The notes: a model not told the origin generated them from the letters alone. 64,000 nt of DNA from Dyella_A sp049445995 (GCF_049445995.1 NZ_JBMSDZ010000001.1:124001-188000), one strand, 5' to 3'; shown: positions 16,754-28,194, numbered from the stretch's first letter. Numbers and translations: made by a program.

Positions 16754-17398
16754 AGCCGGTTGACCACTCTGCGGATGGATCGGCTCGCGCATCGACTCCA
16801 GCACCAGCCCGGCCGCCGCGAAACTCCGCATCCAGCCGGCCAGCGTGCGGAAATACCACGGGGCCGCCTCGCCGAACCCTTCGCCGCAGCCGGCCCAGGA
16901 ACCCTCGCGCCAGCCGTCGCGATAGGCGCCATCGCCGCAGGCGCTCCACGGATGCAGGGTCTGGATCAGCAGCGCGCCGCCGGGCGCAAGCAGCGCGGGC
17001 ATGGCGCCCAGCAGCGCATCGACCGACTCCCCGCCGAGCAAAGAGAAATTGCACACCACCACGTCGGCCTGCTCGCGCAGGGCGCCGGCGGCAATCGCCG
17101 CGTAGTCCATGGCGAGGAAACGTCCACCGCCGGTCGCGCGGGCTGACTCGACCAGCGCAGGCACCGCGTCAACGCCGAGGCCCTCGATACCGTGCCGGGC
17201 CAGCGCACGCAGCAACCAGCCCTCGCCGCAGCCCACGTCGATCACCCGCTGCAGGCGCCGCGCGAGCACCACCTCGACGATCGCCGCATCCGTCACCAGC
17301 CGGCGGCTGGCGATCGCCTGCTCGCGCACCGCCCGCGTCCATGGCGCGGCGTGCTGGTGCCAGACACGCAGGATCGCCGTTTCGCGATCGCCGCCCAT
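16724..17398 (-). CDS. Class I SAM-dependent methyltransferase
   Basis: A 224-residue soluble protein with a Rossmann methyltransferase core. Motif I is VIDVGCGEGWLLRAL near 52-66, followed by the acidic residue in GLGVDAVP, the DVVVCNFSLLGG strand, and LLAPGGALLIQTLHP. The substrate cannot be read from sequence. The start at 17398 lies 4 bp past the ispG stop. An earlier ATG at 17437 would overlap ispG by 35 bp and is less likely. The 3' end overlaps aat by 30 bp on the opposite strand. Probably co-transcribed with ispG. Confidence 0.8.
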   Translation of the reverse strand: MGGDRETAILRVWHQHAAPWTRAVREQAIASRRLVTDAAIVEVVLARRLQRVIDVGCGEGWLLRALARHGIEGLGVDAVPALVESARATGGGRFLAMDYAAIAAGALREQADVVVCNFSLLGGESVDALLGAMPALLAPGGALLIQTLHPWSACGDGAYRDGWREGSWAGCGEGFGEAAPWYFRTLAGWMRSFAAAGLVLESMREPIHPQSGQPASVIFVLVPR

Positions 17399-17402
17399 CG
17401 TC

Positions 17403-18662
17403 TCAGCTGGCGCGCGAGGCGTAGTGCGATTCGACATACTCGTCGAGGATGCCGATGAACTCGCTGGCGATGTTGTCCCCGCGCAGGGTCATCGCCTTCT
17501 CGCCGTCGATGAACACCGGCGCGGCCGGCGCCTCGCCGTTGCCCGGCAGCGAGATGCCGAGGTTGGCGTGCCTGGATTCGCCCGGCCCGTTCACCACGCA
17601 GCCCATCACCGCCAGGGTGAGGTTCTCCACGCCGTCGTACTTCACTCGCCACAGCGGCATCTGCTCGCGCACGTGCGCCTGCACCGTCTGCGCCAGCTGC
17701 TGGAAGAACTCGCTGGTGGTGCGGCCGCAGCCCGGGCAGGCGGTAACCAGCGGCGTGAACGCACGCAGGCCCATGGTCTGCAGCAGCTCCTGCGCCACGA
17801 TCACCTCGCCGGTGCGCGCGCCGCCGGGCTCGGGCGTGAGCGAGATGCGGATGGTGTCGCCGATGCCTTCCTGCAGCAGCACGGCCAGCGCCGCGGCCGA
17901 GGCGGTGATGCCCTTGGAGCCCATGCCGGCCTCGGTCAGGCCCAGGTGCAGCGCGTAATTGCCGCGCGCGGCGAGGTCGCGGTACACCGCGATCAGCTCC
18001 TGCACGCCGGACACCTTGGCCGACAGAATGATGCGCTCGCGCGGCAGGCCGATCTTCTCGGCCAGCGCGGCCGAATCCAGCGCCGAGCGGATCAGCGCCT
18101 CGCGCGCCACGTGGGGGGCATCCCAGGGCTGCGCGCGCTGCGCGTTCTGGTCCATCAGCATGGCGACCATGGACTGGTCCAGCGAGCCCCAGTTGGCGCC
18201 GATGCGCACCGGCTTGCCGTACTCGATCGCCTTCTCGATGATCGCGCCGAACTGGGCGTCCTTCTTCTTGCCGAAACCGACGTTGCCGGGGTTGATGCGG
18301 TACTTCGCCAGCGCCTCGGCGCAGGCCGGCTCGACCTCCAGCAACTGATGCCCGTTGTAGTGGAAGTCGCCGATGATCGGCACCTCCACGCCCATCATCT
18401 GCAGCCGCTCGACGATGCGCGGCACCGCCGCGGCGGCGGCCGGCGTGTTGACCGTGATGCGCACCAGCTCCGAGCCGGCACGGGCCAGCTCGGCGATCTG
18501 CTTGGTGGTGCTGGCCGCATCCTCGGTGTCGGTGTTGGTCATCGACTGCACGACGATCGGCGCGCCGCCGCCGACGGTGACCTTGCCGATCTGCACGCCC
18601 ACGCTGGGACGGCGCGGTGCGGCTTGCGCGGGACGCGGGGCGGGTTGGGAAAGTTCGCTCAT
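17403..18662 (-). CDS. ispG: 4-hydroxy-3-methylbut-2-enyl diphosphate synthase
   Basis: Fe-S enzyme of the MEP isoprenoid pathway that converts MEcPP to HMBPP. The 419-residue product has the N-terminal TIM-barrel signatures VGGGAPIVVQSMTNTDTED and DFHYNGH, and the C-terminal domain with three cluster cysteines (CPGCGRTTSEF, two; MGCVVNGPGE, one). The first 25 residues are an extra Pro/Ala-rich leader. The start at 18662 gives family length. A longer frame to 18770 has no other support. Confidence 0.95.
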   Translation of the reverse strand: MSELSQPAPRPAQAAPRRPSVGVQIGKVTVGGGAPIVVQSMTNTDTEDAASTTKQIAELARAGSELVRITVNTPAAAAAVPRIVERLQMMGVEVPIIGDFHYNGHQLLEVEPACAEALAKYRINPGNVGFGKKKDAQFGAIIEKAIEYGKPVRIGANWGSLDQSMVAMLMDQNAQRAQPWDAPHVAREALIRSALDSAALAEKIGLPRERIILSAKVSGVQELIAVYRDLAARGNYALHLGLTEAGMGSKGITASAAALAVLLQEGIGDTIRISLTPEPGGARTGEVIVAQELLQTMGLRAFTPLVTACPGCGRTTSEFFQQLAQTVQAHVREQMPLWRVKYDGVENLTLAVMGCVVNGPGESRHANLGISLPGNGEAPAAPVFIDGEKAMTLRGDNIASEFIGILDEYVESHYASRAS

Positions 18663-18849
18663 GGGGACCGGAATGATGCCTGCCGCAGGAAGTCGCGGCG
18701 AAGTGGCAAGAATAACCGAAGCCTCCCGGCCGCCCCAGCGCGACGCGTCGATCCGTAAACGTCTCGTCAAGACGCGGCGGCGGCGCGGTCACGCCGCGCA
18801 TGCATCACGGCCCCTGGCGTGAACCCGGATGCCCACGCCCGACATGCAG

Positions 18850-20802
<1,953 letters not shown>

Positions 20803-20885
20803 GGTCGGATCATGCCAGAAGCGACTTTCACGGAGCATGGCCTGGTGTGGTGTTGCGACAATGAAATTCAGCAACGTCCGGCGCC

Positions 20886-20959
20886 GTAGGAGCGCACCCT
20901 GTGCGCGAATGCTCTTCGTCACGTCGCCAAGAGCATTCGCGCACAGGGTGCGCTCCTAC
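20886..20959. repeat. GTAG-type REP palindrome, copy 3
   Basis: Perfect 31-bp inverted repeat with a 12-nt loop, with the same outer sequence as copies 1 and 2 and the same inner AATGCTCTT as copy 1. It lies in the 197-bp divergent region between the acetyl-CoA hydrolase gene (start 20802) and the phospholipase D-family gene (start 21000). It ends 40 bp before the second start, so it occupies probable promoter space. Confidence 0.85.
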
Positions 20960-20999
20960 ATGTGTCGATGATTCTGCATCGCCACACTAGACTCGCGCC

Positions 21000-22481
21000 A
21001 TGGCTGCATCTCCCATAGACACCTCCCGCCCGGATCGCCTCATCGCCGCGCAGGTGCTCAGCCGCGCCGCCGGCGCACCGCTGCTCACCGGCAATGCGGT
21101 AGAGCTGCTGATCGACGCCGCCGTGCACTACCAGCGCTGGCTGGCGGCGATCCACCACGCGCGCCAGCGGGTGCTGCTGGAGAACTACATCATCCGCGAC
21201 GACAGCGTGGGCCGCGTCTTCCGCGACGCGCTGGTGGAACGCGCGCTGGGCGGCGTGTTCGTCGCCGTGGTGTGCGACTGGCTCGGTTGCCTGGGGCAGT
21301 CCGGCGCGGCGTTCTGGAAACCGCTGCGCGACGCCGGCGGCCAGGTGCGCGTGTTCAACCCGCCGCAACTGGGCAAGCCGTTCGGCTGGATCAGCCGCGA
21401 CCATCGCAAGGTGCTGGTGGTGGACGGCGAACTGGGCTTTCTCTCCGGCGTGTGCATCAGCGAGAAGTGGCTGGGCGACCCCTCGCGCGGCGTGGCGCCG
21501 TGGCGCGATACCGGCGTGGCGCTGCGCGGTCCGGCCGTGGCCGAGGTGGAAGCGGCCTTCGCCCGCAGCTGGGCCGGCACCGGGGTACCGCTGCCGCACT
21601 GGCCGAGCGTGGCGCCACACGAGCCGCCGGGCAAGGTGGCGCTGCGGGTGATCGCCACCGAACCGTCCACCGCCGGCCTGTACCGGCTGGACCAGCAGAT
21701 CGCCGCGATGGCACGCAAGACGCTGTGGCTCACCGACGCCTACTTCGTGGGCGTGGCGCCCTACGTGCAGGCGCTCACCGCCGCCGCGCGCGATGGCGTG
21801 GACGTACGCCTGCTGGTGCCGGGCAGCAGCGATATCCCGATGGTTGCCGGCCTGTCGCGCTCCGGTTACCGGCCGCTGCTCAAGGCGGGCGTGCGCGTGT
21901 TCGAGTGGAACGGCTCGATGATCCACGCCAAGACGGCGGTGGCCGACGGCATCTGGGCGCGGGTCGGGTCTTCCAACCTCAACATCGCCAGCTGGCTGGG
22001 CAACCGCGAGATCGACGTGGCGGTGGAAGACGAGGGCTTCGCCCGCCAGCTCGCCGAGCAGTACGAGACCGACCTGGGCAATGCCACCGAAATCGTGCTG
22101 GCGCCGCGCCGGCGCCTGCGTGGCGAACGCGTGCAGCGCTCCGGCGACGATCCGGCCGCGCGTATGCATCGCACCGTGCGCCGTCCGCGCGGCGGCAACG
22201 GCAGCTCCGGCCGGGCCGCGGCCAGCGCCCTGCGCCTGGCCAACTCGGTGGGCGCGGTGCTGACCGATCGCCGCGTGCTCGGCGATACCGACACCGGTCC
22301 GCTGCTGGCCGGCACCGCAGTGCTGGCGGCGGTCGCGGTGATCGGCGCCCTGTGGCCGGCGGTGATCGCCTGGCCGCTGGCGCTGCTGGCTGCCTGGTTT
22401 GCGCTCAATCTGGCGGTGCGTGCATGGCGCACCCGGCAGGCGCATCGCGCGCGCCGGCAGGGCGACGAGGACGAGTCCTGA
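21000..22481 (+). CDS. Phospholipase D-family protein, cardiolipin synthase-like
   Basis: A 493-residue protein with two HKD catalytic motifs: His 135/Lys 137/Asp 142 (DHRKVLVVDG) and His 309/Lys 311/Asp 316 (IHAKTAVADG). Both lie in the pattern of bacterial cardiolipin synthases that join two phosphatidyl groups. The usual N-terminal membrane helices are absent (as in ClsB-type enzymes), while two hydrophobic segments lie at the C-terminus (about 435-475), after a basic low-complexity linker. That arrangement suggests a C-terminal membrane anchor. Cardiolipin synthesis is the best guess; another phospholipid transferase is possible. Confidence 0.82.
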   Translation: MAASPIDTSRPDRLIAAQVLSRAAGAPLLTGNAVELLIDAAVHYQRWLAAIHHARQRVLLENYIIRDDSVGRVFRDALVERALGGVFVAVVCDWLGCLGQSGAAFWKPLRDAGGQVRVFNPPQLGKPFGWISRDHRKVLVVDGELGFLSGVCISEKWLGDPSRGVAPWRDTGVALRGPAVAEVEAAFARSWAGTGVPLPHWPSVAPHEPPGKVALRVIATEPSTAGLYRLDQQIAAMARKTLWLTDAYFVGVAPYVQALTAAARDGVDVRLLVPGSSDIPMVAGLSRSGYRPLLKAGVRVFEWNGSMIHAKTAVADGIWARVGSSNLNIASWLGNREIDVAVEDEGFARQLAEQYETDLGNATEIVLAPRRRLRGERVQRSGDDPAARMHRTVRRPRGGNGSSGRAAASALRLANSVGAVLTDRRVLGDTDTGPLLAGTAVLAAVAVIGALWPAVIAWPLALLAAWFALNLAVRAWRTRQAHRARRQGDEDES

Positions 22482-22604
22482 GCCCGCTCAGGCCCGTTGT
22501 TCTTCAGGTTTATCATGGAGTTGCCGAACCTGTGTGAGAAAGCACCGGCAGCTCGCGGCGCAAGCACATGTTGTGCGTCACCTTTGTGCTAACCTCCCGC
22601 ACTC

Positions 22605-23981
22605 ATGTCCGCCTTCGACCCCCTCTCCGGGCGTGGCCCCGCGTCCGACGACGCCGCCGCGCCGCGCCGCATCCTCACTCCCAGCACGCTGAACCGGCTG
22701 GTGCGGGGACTGCTGGAGGACGCGCTGCCGATGGTGTGGATCGAGGGCGAGCTGTCCAACATGGCGCGCCCGGCCTCCGGCCATCTGTACTTCACGCTCA
22801 AGGACGCCGGCGCCCAGGTGCGCTGCGCCATGTTCAAGCTGAAAAGCAGCCGGCTCACCTTCAAGCCGGTGGACGGCATGCAGGTGCTGGTGCGGGCCAA
22901 GGTGGGTCTGTACGAGCCGCGCGGCGAGTTCCAGTTGGTGGCCGAGAGCATGGAGCCGGCCGGCGAGGGCGCGCTGCGCCGCGCGTTCGATGCGCTGAAG
23001 GCGAAGCTCGACGCCGAAGGCCTGTTCGACCCGGCGCGCAAGCGGCCGCTGCCGCGCTACGTCCGCCGCCTCGGTGTGATCACCTCGGCCACGGGCGCGG
23101 CGATCCGCGATGTGCTCAGCGTGCTCGGCCGGCGCTGGCCATTGGTCGAGGTCGACGTGCTGCCGGTGCCGGTGCAGGGCAAGGAGGCGCCACCGGCGAT
23201 CGTGGCGATGCTGCGCAAGGCGTCGACCAGCGGCCGTTACGACGCGCTGCTGCTGACCCGCGGTGGCGGTTCGCTGGAAGATCTGTGGGCGTTCAACGAC
23301 GAGGCTGTGGCCCGCGCCGTCCATGCCAGCGCGGTGCCGGTGGTGAGCGCGGTGGGCCACGAGGTGGACTTCAGCATCGCCGACTTCGTCGCCGACCTGC
23401 GCGCGCCGACGCCCTCGGCCGCCGCCGAACTGCTGGTGCCCGACGTCACGGCGATGACGCGCCAGCTGCGCCATCTGCGCCAGCGCATCGCCACCGTGCA
23501 GCAGCGCCGCCAGCAGACGCTGGCGCAGCGGGTGGATCACCTGCTCACCCGGCTCAACGCGCAGCGCCCGCAGGCACGCCTGGCGCGCGACCGCGAGCGG
23601 CTGGTCAACCTGCATCGCCGCCTGCTCGCCGCCGGTGCGGTCGGCCAGCAGCGGCGCGAGCGCCGACTGGAACAACTGCACGGCCGGCTGCTCGCCCAGC
23701 ATCCGCGCCATCGACTCGCCCTGCTCGCGCGCCGGCTGGCCGAACTCGATCCGCGCCTGCGTCGCGCCGTCGCGCGCACGCTGGAACGCAAACGGCTCAC
23801 GCTGGGCCAGACCGCCCGCGCGCTGCACGCAGTGAACCCGCTGGCCACGCTCGATCGCGGCTACGCCATCGTGTTCGACGCGCAGGGCAAGGTGCTGCGC
23901 TCGGTCGCCAACGTGAGCGACGGCGATACCCTGCGCATCCGCCTCGCCGACGGCGAGCTGCCCGCGCGCGCCGGCGACTGA
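22605..23981 (+). CDS. xseA: Exodeoxyribonuclease VII large subunit
   Basis: Large subunit of exonuclease VII, which degrades single-stranded DNA from both ends. The 458-residue product has an N-terminal OB fold (VWIEGELSNMARPASGHLYFTLKD, about 45-70). The catalytic core has GVITSATGAAIRDVL near 160, TRGGGSLEDLWAFNDE near 222, and VVSAVGHEVDFSIADFVADLRAPTPSAAAEL near 247. A long basic coiled-coil follows. The C-terminus has LDRGYAIVFD. The small subunit xseB is not in the window. Start ATG at 22605. Confidence 0.95.
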   Translation: MSAFDPLSGRGPASDDAAAPRRILTPSTLNRLVRGLLEDALPMVWIEGELSNMARPASGHLYFTLKDAGAQVRCAMFKLKSSRLTFKPVDGMQVLVRAKVGLYEPRGEFQLVAESMEPAGEGALRRAFDALKAKLDAEGLFDPARKRPLPRYVRRLGVITSATGAAIRDVLSVLGRRWPLVEVDVLPVPVQGKEAPPAIVAMLRKASTSGRYDALLLTRGGGSLEDLWAFNDEAVARAVHASAVPVVSAVGHEVDFSIADFVADLRAPTPSAAAELLVPDVTAMTRQLRHLRQRIATVQQRRQQTLAQRVDHLLTRLNAQRPQARLARDRERLVNLHRRLLAAGAVGQQRRERRLEQLHGRLLAQHPRHRLALLARRLAELDPRLRRAVARTLERKRLTLGQTARALHAVNPLATLDRGYAIVFDAQGKVLRSVANVSDGDTLRIRLADGELPARAGD

Positions 23982-24063
23982 TCGCCGCCGTCCACGCACG
24001 CACCACGCCCGTCGCCGCACACTGACTTCTGCCCTTCATCACCGGCCCGCACCGGGAGTCGCC

Positions 24064-25494
24064 ATGCTTGCCAAGACCTACCCCTACTACCTCGCCAACC
24101 GCCCGCAGACCGCGAAGACGATGCTGGACGTGCGCGACAAGTACCGCGGCAAGGTCGCCACGCGCGTGGCGGTGCCCGACGCCCGCGCCACCGAAAAGGC
24201 GATCGCCGCCGCGGTGCAGGCCACGCCCGCGATGCGCGCGTTCAAGCCGTGGCAGCGCCAGGCCGTGCTGCAGCACTGCGCCGAACGCTTCGCCGAGCGC
24301 CGGGACGAGTTGGCGAACGCGCTGTGCATCGAGGCGGGCAAGCCGATCGGGGATGCCGCCGGCGAAGTGACCCGGCTGATCGAGACCTTCCGCATCGCCG
24401 CCGAGGAGGCCGTACGCATCCACGGCGAGACGATCAACCTGGAACTGGCCGGCCGTCTGGACGGCTATCGCGGCTACACCCGCCGCGTGCCGCTGGGCCC
24501 GGTGAGCTTCATCACGCCGTTCAACTTTCCGCTCAACCTCGTCGCGCACAAGGTCGCCCCGGCGATCGCCGCCGGCTGCCCGTTCGTGCTCAAGCCGTCG
24601 GAGAAGACCCCGATCGGCGCGCTGATCATCGGCGAGGTGCTGGCCGAGACCGACCTGCCGAAGGGCGCGTTCTCGATCCTGCCGCTGGACGGCGCCCATG
24701 CCACGCCGCTGGTGGAGGACGAACGCTTCCAGCTGCTCTCCTTCACCGGCGGCCAGATCGGCTGGGAGTTGAAGGCCCGCGCCGGGCGCAAGAAGGTCAC
24801 CCTGGAACTGGGCGGCAACGCCGCCTGCATCGTCGACGCCGACCAGGGCGACCGGCTCGACCACGTGGTGCAGCGGCTGGTGTTCGGCGCCTTCTACCAG
24901 TCCGGCCAGAGCTGCATCAGCGTGCAGCGCATCTATGCGCACGTGGACGTGTACGAGGCGCTCAAACGCAAGCTGGTCGCCGCAGTAAAGAAGCTCAAGG
25001 CCGGCGATCCGAAGAAGCAGGACGTGTTCCTCGGCCCGATGATCGACGAGGCCGCCGCCGAACGCCTGCACGGCTGGATCGACGAGGCCCTCCAGGTCGG
25101 CGCCAAGCTGCTGTGCGGCGGCAAGCGAGACGGCGCGATGCTGCAGGCCACGCTGATGGAAGACGTGCCGCGCGAGGCCGAGGTCAACCGCATGGAAGCC
25201 TTCGGCCCGTTCGCCCTGCTCGCCCCGTTCCGCTCGTTCGAGGAAGCAGCGGCACTGGTCAACGATTCGGACTTCGGGCTGCAGGCAGGCATCTTCACCA
25301 ACCGCCTCGACCACGCCATGCGCGCCTGGGACGAGCTGGAGCAAGGCGGCGTGGTGGTCAACGACGTGCCCAGCTTCCGCGTCGACAACATGCCCTACGG
25401 CGGCGTGAAGCTCTCCGGCCTGGGCCGCGAGGGGGTGCGCTACGCCATCGAGGACATGACCGAGATCCGCCTGATGGTGATGCGCGAGCGCTGA
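24064..25494 (+). CDS. NAD(P)-dependent aldehyde dehydrogenase
   Basis: A 476-residue aldehyde dehydrogenase. Catalytic residues are Cys 284 (FYQSGQSCIS), the general-base Glu 248 (LELGG), and Asn 154 in ITPFNFPLN. Cofactor binding is shown by LKPSEKTP and SFTGG. The substrate cannot be read; the closest motif layout is that of lactaldehyde/glyceraldehyde-type enzymes. Start ATG at 24064, with GGGAGTCGCC upstream. No pathway partner is adjacent. A 190-bp stretch without a gene follows. Confidence 0.88.
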   Translation: MLAKTYPYYLANRPQTAKTMLDVRDKYRGKVATRVAVPDARATEKAIAAAVQATPAMRAFKPWQRQAVLQHCAERFAERRDELANALCIEAGKPIGDAAGEVTRLIETFRIAAEEAVRIHGETINLELAGRLDGYRGYTRRVPLGPVSFITPFNFPLNLVAHKVAPAIAAGCPFVLKPSEKTPIGALIIGEVLAETDLPKGAFSILPLDGAHATPLVEDERFQLLSFTGGQIGWELKARAGRKKVTLELGGNAACIVDADQGDRLDHVVQRLVFGAFYQSGQSCISVQRIYAHVDVYEALKRKLVAAVKKLKAGDPKKQDVFLGPMIDEAAAERLHGWIDEALQVGAKLLCGGKRDGAMLQATLMEDVPREAEVNRMEAFGPFALLAPFRSFEEAAALVNDSDFGLQAGIFTNRLDHAMRAWDELEQGGVVVNDVPSFRVDNMPYGGVKLSGLGREGVRYAIEDMTEIRLMVMRER

Positions 25495-25686
25495 GAGGCT
25501 GACGATGGCTCCCGCATGCCTCGATCGCGACGATCCCATCGGGATGGGACCGCGCCGGGCACCTCGCGCACAGCACATGCCCGCCGCAGCGTTCACCGCA
25601 GGAAACGCAGCGACCACCGAACCCCCTCTGGAAACCCCGCCAGCCATGACCACTTGGCATGCAGTGCCGATGAGAGGTGGCGTGGC

Positions 25687-26166
25687 GTGGCTCAACAGGG
25701 ATCGCTCGGAAAGATGCTGTGGCTCGCGCTGCTGCTGGCGGGCGGACTGCCGTCGGCGGCCTTCGCGCAGGGCGATGGCGGCGGCGACTACGCCCGCGTC
25801 GCCGCGCCTGACGTGGCCCGCGCCAGCGACTTCCTCACCGGCGTGATGGGCTGCGACCCGCTGGATGTATCCACCCGGCGCGCCCTGCTCGAATGCGGCC
25901 GGGGCGCCATCGTCGAAGTGGTGCACGGCGCCGCCTCCAGCCCGCGTGCACCGGCCCTGCGACTGCGCGTGGAGAACGTCGACGCCGCGCTGGACTGGCT
26001 GCAGCACCGCCACGTTCCCGTCATCGGCGACCATGCCGCCGATACCGTCGGCGCCGACGGACTCGTGCGCATCGACGTGCAGACACCGTGGGGCCAGACG
26101 CTGGAACTGGTCGGCCACGGGCCGGCTCCGTCCGCCACCACGCAGGCACGCCTCGCCACCGAGTAG
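25687..26166 (+). CDS. Exported VOC (glyoxalase/bleomycin-resistance fold) protein
   Basis: A 159-residue protein with a signal peptide (basic start, then MLWLALLLAGGLPSAAFA, cleavage near residue 28) and a single vicinal-oxygen-chelate domain. It shows VAAPDVARASDFLTGVMGC, a VDAALDWLQHRHV helix and TPWGQTLELVGHG. These are family landmarks, but the metal-ligand residues are not obvious. Most VOC proteins are cytoplasmic, so export is unusual. The GTG at 25687 has a good ribosome site (GAGAGG, 9 bp upstream); the ATG at 25714 is an alternative with no site. The 192 bp before it hold no gene I can support. Confidence 0.65.
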   Translation: MAQQGSLGKMLWLALLLAGGLPSAAFAQGDGGGDYARVAAPDVARASDFLTGVMGCDPLDVSTRRALLECGRGAIVEVVHGAASSPRAPALRLRVENVDAALDWLQHRHVPVIGDHAADTVGADGLVRIDVQTPWGQTLELVGHGPAPSATTQARLATE

Positions 26167-26252
26167 CCGGTGCCAGCGACTGCGTCACGCACCGGCCAGG
26201 CGGGCGGCGTACCATCTCCCGGCATCGCACGTGCAGGACATGGAGCCGCCCG

Positions 26253-27692
26253 ATGAGCACCCTGGTCTTCGTCCACGGCTGGAGCGTCACCAGCACCGCC
26301 ACCTACGGCCAGATGCCGCAGCGCCTGCAGCAGCAGGCCGCCGCGCAGGGACTGCCGCTGACCCTGCGCGACCTCTGGCTCGGCGAGTACGTGAGCTTCG
26401 ACGACGCGGTGACCATGGACGACCTGGTGCGTGCCTTCGACCACGCGCTGCGCGACCTGCACCTGCTGGAACCGTCGTTCGCCTGCATCACCCACTCCAC
26501 CGGCGGGCCGGTGGTGCGCGAGTGGCTGCGCGCGCAGCGCGAGAAGCCCAACCGCTACAGCACCATCCGCCTCAGCCACCTGGTGATGCTGGCGCCGGCC
26601 AGCTTCGGCTCCGCGCTGGCGCAACTGGGCAAGGGCGTGATCGGGCGGCTGAAGGCGTGGTTCGACAGCGTGGAGCCGGGCCAGCGCATCCTCGACTGGC
26701 TGGAGCTGGGCAGCGCCGCGTCGCTGTCGCTCAATCTCGACCGCATCCATGGCGCCGATCCGGCGGCGGGCGATCGCTACGAATTCGTGCTGATCGGCGA
26801 CCGCCCGGACCGCTCGCTCTACGACCATCTCAACAGCTACACCGGCGAGGACGGCTCCGACGGCGTGGTGCGCCTGGCCGCCGCCAACCTCAACGCGCAG
26901 CACGCGGTACTGAGCACGCAGGCCATCACGGGCAACGCGATCGATGCACTATCGCTGTACCTCACCCGCGGGCCGCGCTGCGCCTTCAAGCTGATCGCCG
27001 GCGCGGCGCATTCCGGCGCCGCGCACGGCATCCTCGCCAGCGCGCAGCCCGCCACCATCGAGGCGATCCTGCGCTGCCTCGGCGTGCGCAGCATCGACGA
27101 CTACGCGCACCTGTGCGATGCCTTCGACCGCGAGAACGCCGCACGCGATGCCGACAAGGTGGAGCTGGAGCCGGTCGGCCCGTTCGCACCGCGCGTGCAT
27201 ATCCACGATCCGCGCAGCCTGCTCATCGTGCGCCTGACCGACGAAGCCGGCGAACCGCTGACCGACGCCGGCTTCCTGCTCACCGCCGGCACGCCGCCGA
27301 GCGCCGACCGGCTGCCACCCGGCTTCCTGATCGACCGCCAGGCCAACTCGCACCAGCGCAGCAGCGTGTCGCTGTTCCTCAACTACAGCCTGCTGGCCGG
27401 CGACGCCCGCGTGGCCGATCCGCGCAACGTGCGCAAGACGCTGCGCCCCGCCGTGCAGCCGCACCGCCCCTACGGCGCCCGCGTGCAGCCCGCCGATCTG
27501 ACCGGACTGGTGCACCACGCACTGGCCAGCAGCGCCGACGACGACGACCTGCTCACCGCCATCGGCCCGCACCAGACCACCGTGCTCGACGTCGTGCTGC
27601 CGCGCAAAGTGCACGAAGGCGTGTTCCGCCTCACGCAGAACCTCGCGCCGGAGGACTTCCGGCACCCGGTTCCAGGCAACGTGATCGGCTGA
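26253..27692 (+). CDS. Alpha/beta-hydrolase, lipase/esterase-like, with unknown C-terminal domain
   Basis: A 479-residue protein without signal peptide. The first 290 residues form an alpha/beta-hydrolase: oxyanion loop FVHGW (6-10), nucleophile in THSTGG (Ser 82, a variant of GxSxG with His before Ser), and a likely catalytic His in GAAHSGAAHG near 250. Residues 290-479 are a strand-rich region (HIHDPRSLLIVRLTDEAGEPLTDAGFLLTAG) that I do not recognise. The layout resembles triacylglycerol lipase or phospholipase effector-type proteins, but no secretion genes are nearby. Convergent with the next gene, 28 bp apart. Confidence 0.7.
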   Translation: MSTLVFVHGWSVTSTATYGQMPQRLQQQAAAQGLPLTLRDLWLGEYVSFDDAVTMDDLVRAFDHALRDLHLLEPSFACITHSTGGPVVREWLRAQREKPNRYSTIRLSHLVMLAPASFGSALAQLGKGVIGRLKAWFDSVEPGQRILDWLELGSAASLSLNLDRIHGADPAAGDRYEFVLIGDRPDRSLYDHLNSYTGEDGSDGVVRLAAANLNAQHAVLSTQAITGNAIDALSLYLTRGPRCAFKLIAGAAHSGAAHGILASAQPATIEAILRCLGVRSIDDYAHLCDAFDRENAARDADKVELEPVGPFAPRVHIHDPRSLLIVRLTDEAGEPLTDAGFLLTAGTPPSADRLPPGFLIDRQANSHQRSSVSLFLNYSLLAGDARVADPRNVRKTLRPAVQPHRPYGARVQPADLTGLVHHALASSADDDDLLTAIGPHQTTVLDVVLPRKVHEGVFRLTQNLAPEDFRHPVPGNVIG

Positions 27693-27720
27693 AGCGACTC
27701 AACGCAAGTGCGAAGCTTGC

Positions 27721-28194
27721 TCAGCCCGCGCCGCGCAGTCGCAGGGTCAGTCCCTTGAGGAAGTTGCGCAGCAGCTGATCGCCGCATTCGCGGTAGTTCT
27801 TGTGCCCGGGCTGGCGGAACAGCGCGCTCAGCTCCGGCCTGGACACCGGCAAGCCGGCGGCGTCGAAGATGGCGTGCATGTCGGCGTCCTTCAGCTCGAA
27901 CGCCACGCGCAGCTTCTTCAGCACGATGTTGTTGGTGATGCGCTTTTCCGGCGGCCGCGGCGGGCGGCTCTCGTCGCGGCCGCGGCGGAAGATCACCAGC
28001 CCGTCGAGGAAGCGCGCCAGCATGGTGTTGCTGCAGGTCTGGTAACCCGGGTCGTCCTCGCGCAGCAGCATCGCCTGCACGTCTTCCTTCTCCAGCAGGT
28101 AGGCCGGGTCGGCCAGCTTGACGATCTCCACCACCTTGGCGTCGCCGAGGTCGAGCATGTAGCGGATGGCGCGCAGGGTGTCGTTGTGGAGCAT
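27721..28194 (-). CDS. DUF1456 family protein (YehS-like)
   Basis: A 157-residue cytoplasmic protein made of two copies of a helical repeat of about 65 residues. The first begins NDTLRAIRYMLDL and the second NNIVLKKLRVAFEL; each has a motif of the type RPELSALFRQPGHKNYRECGDQLLRNFLKGL. This is the DUF1456/YehS pattern. The function of the family is not known. Start ATG at 28194. It has a divergent neighbour (YigZ) 116 bp away. Confidence 0.85.
   Translation of the reverse strand: MLHNDTLRAIRYMLDLGDAKVVEIVKLADPAYLLEKEDVQAMLLREDDPGYQTCSNTMLARFLDGLVIFRRGRDESRPPRPPEKRITNNIVLKKLRVAFELKDADMHAIFDAAGLPVSRPELSALFRQPGHKNYRECGDQLLRNFLKGLTLRLRGAG

Noticed and set aside
25505..25846. 113-codon frame before the VOC gene
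   Set aside because: Overlaps the VOC gene in another frame and has no recognisable features.
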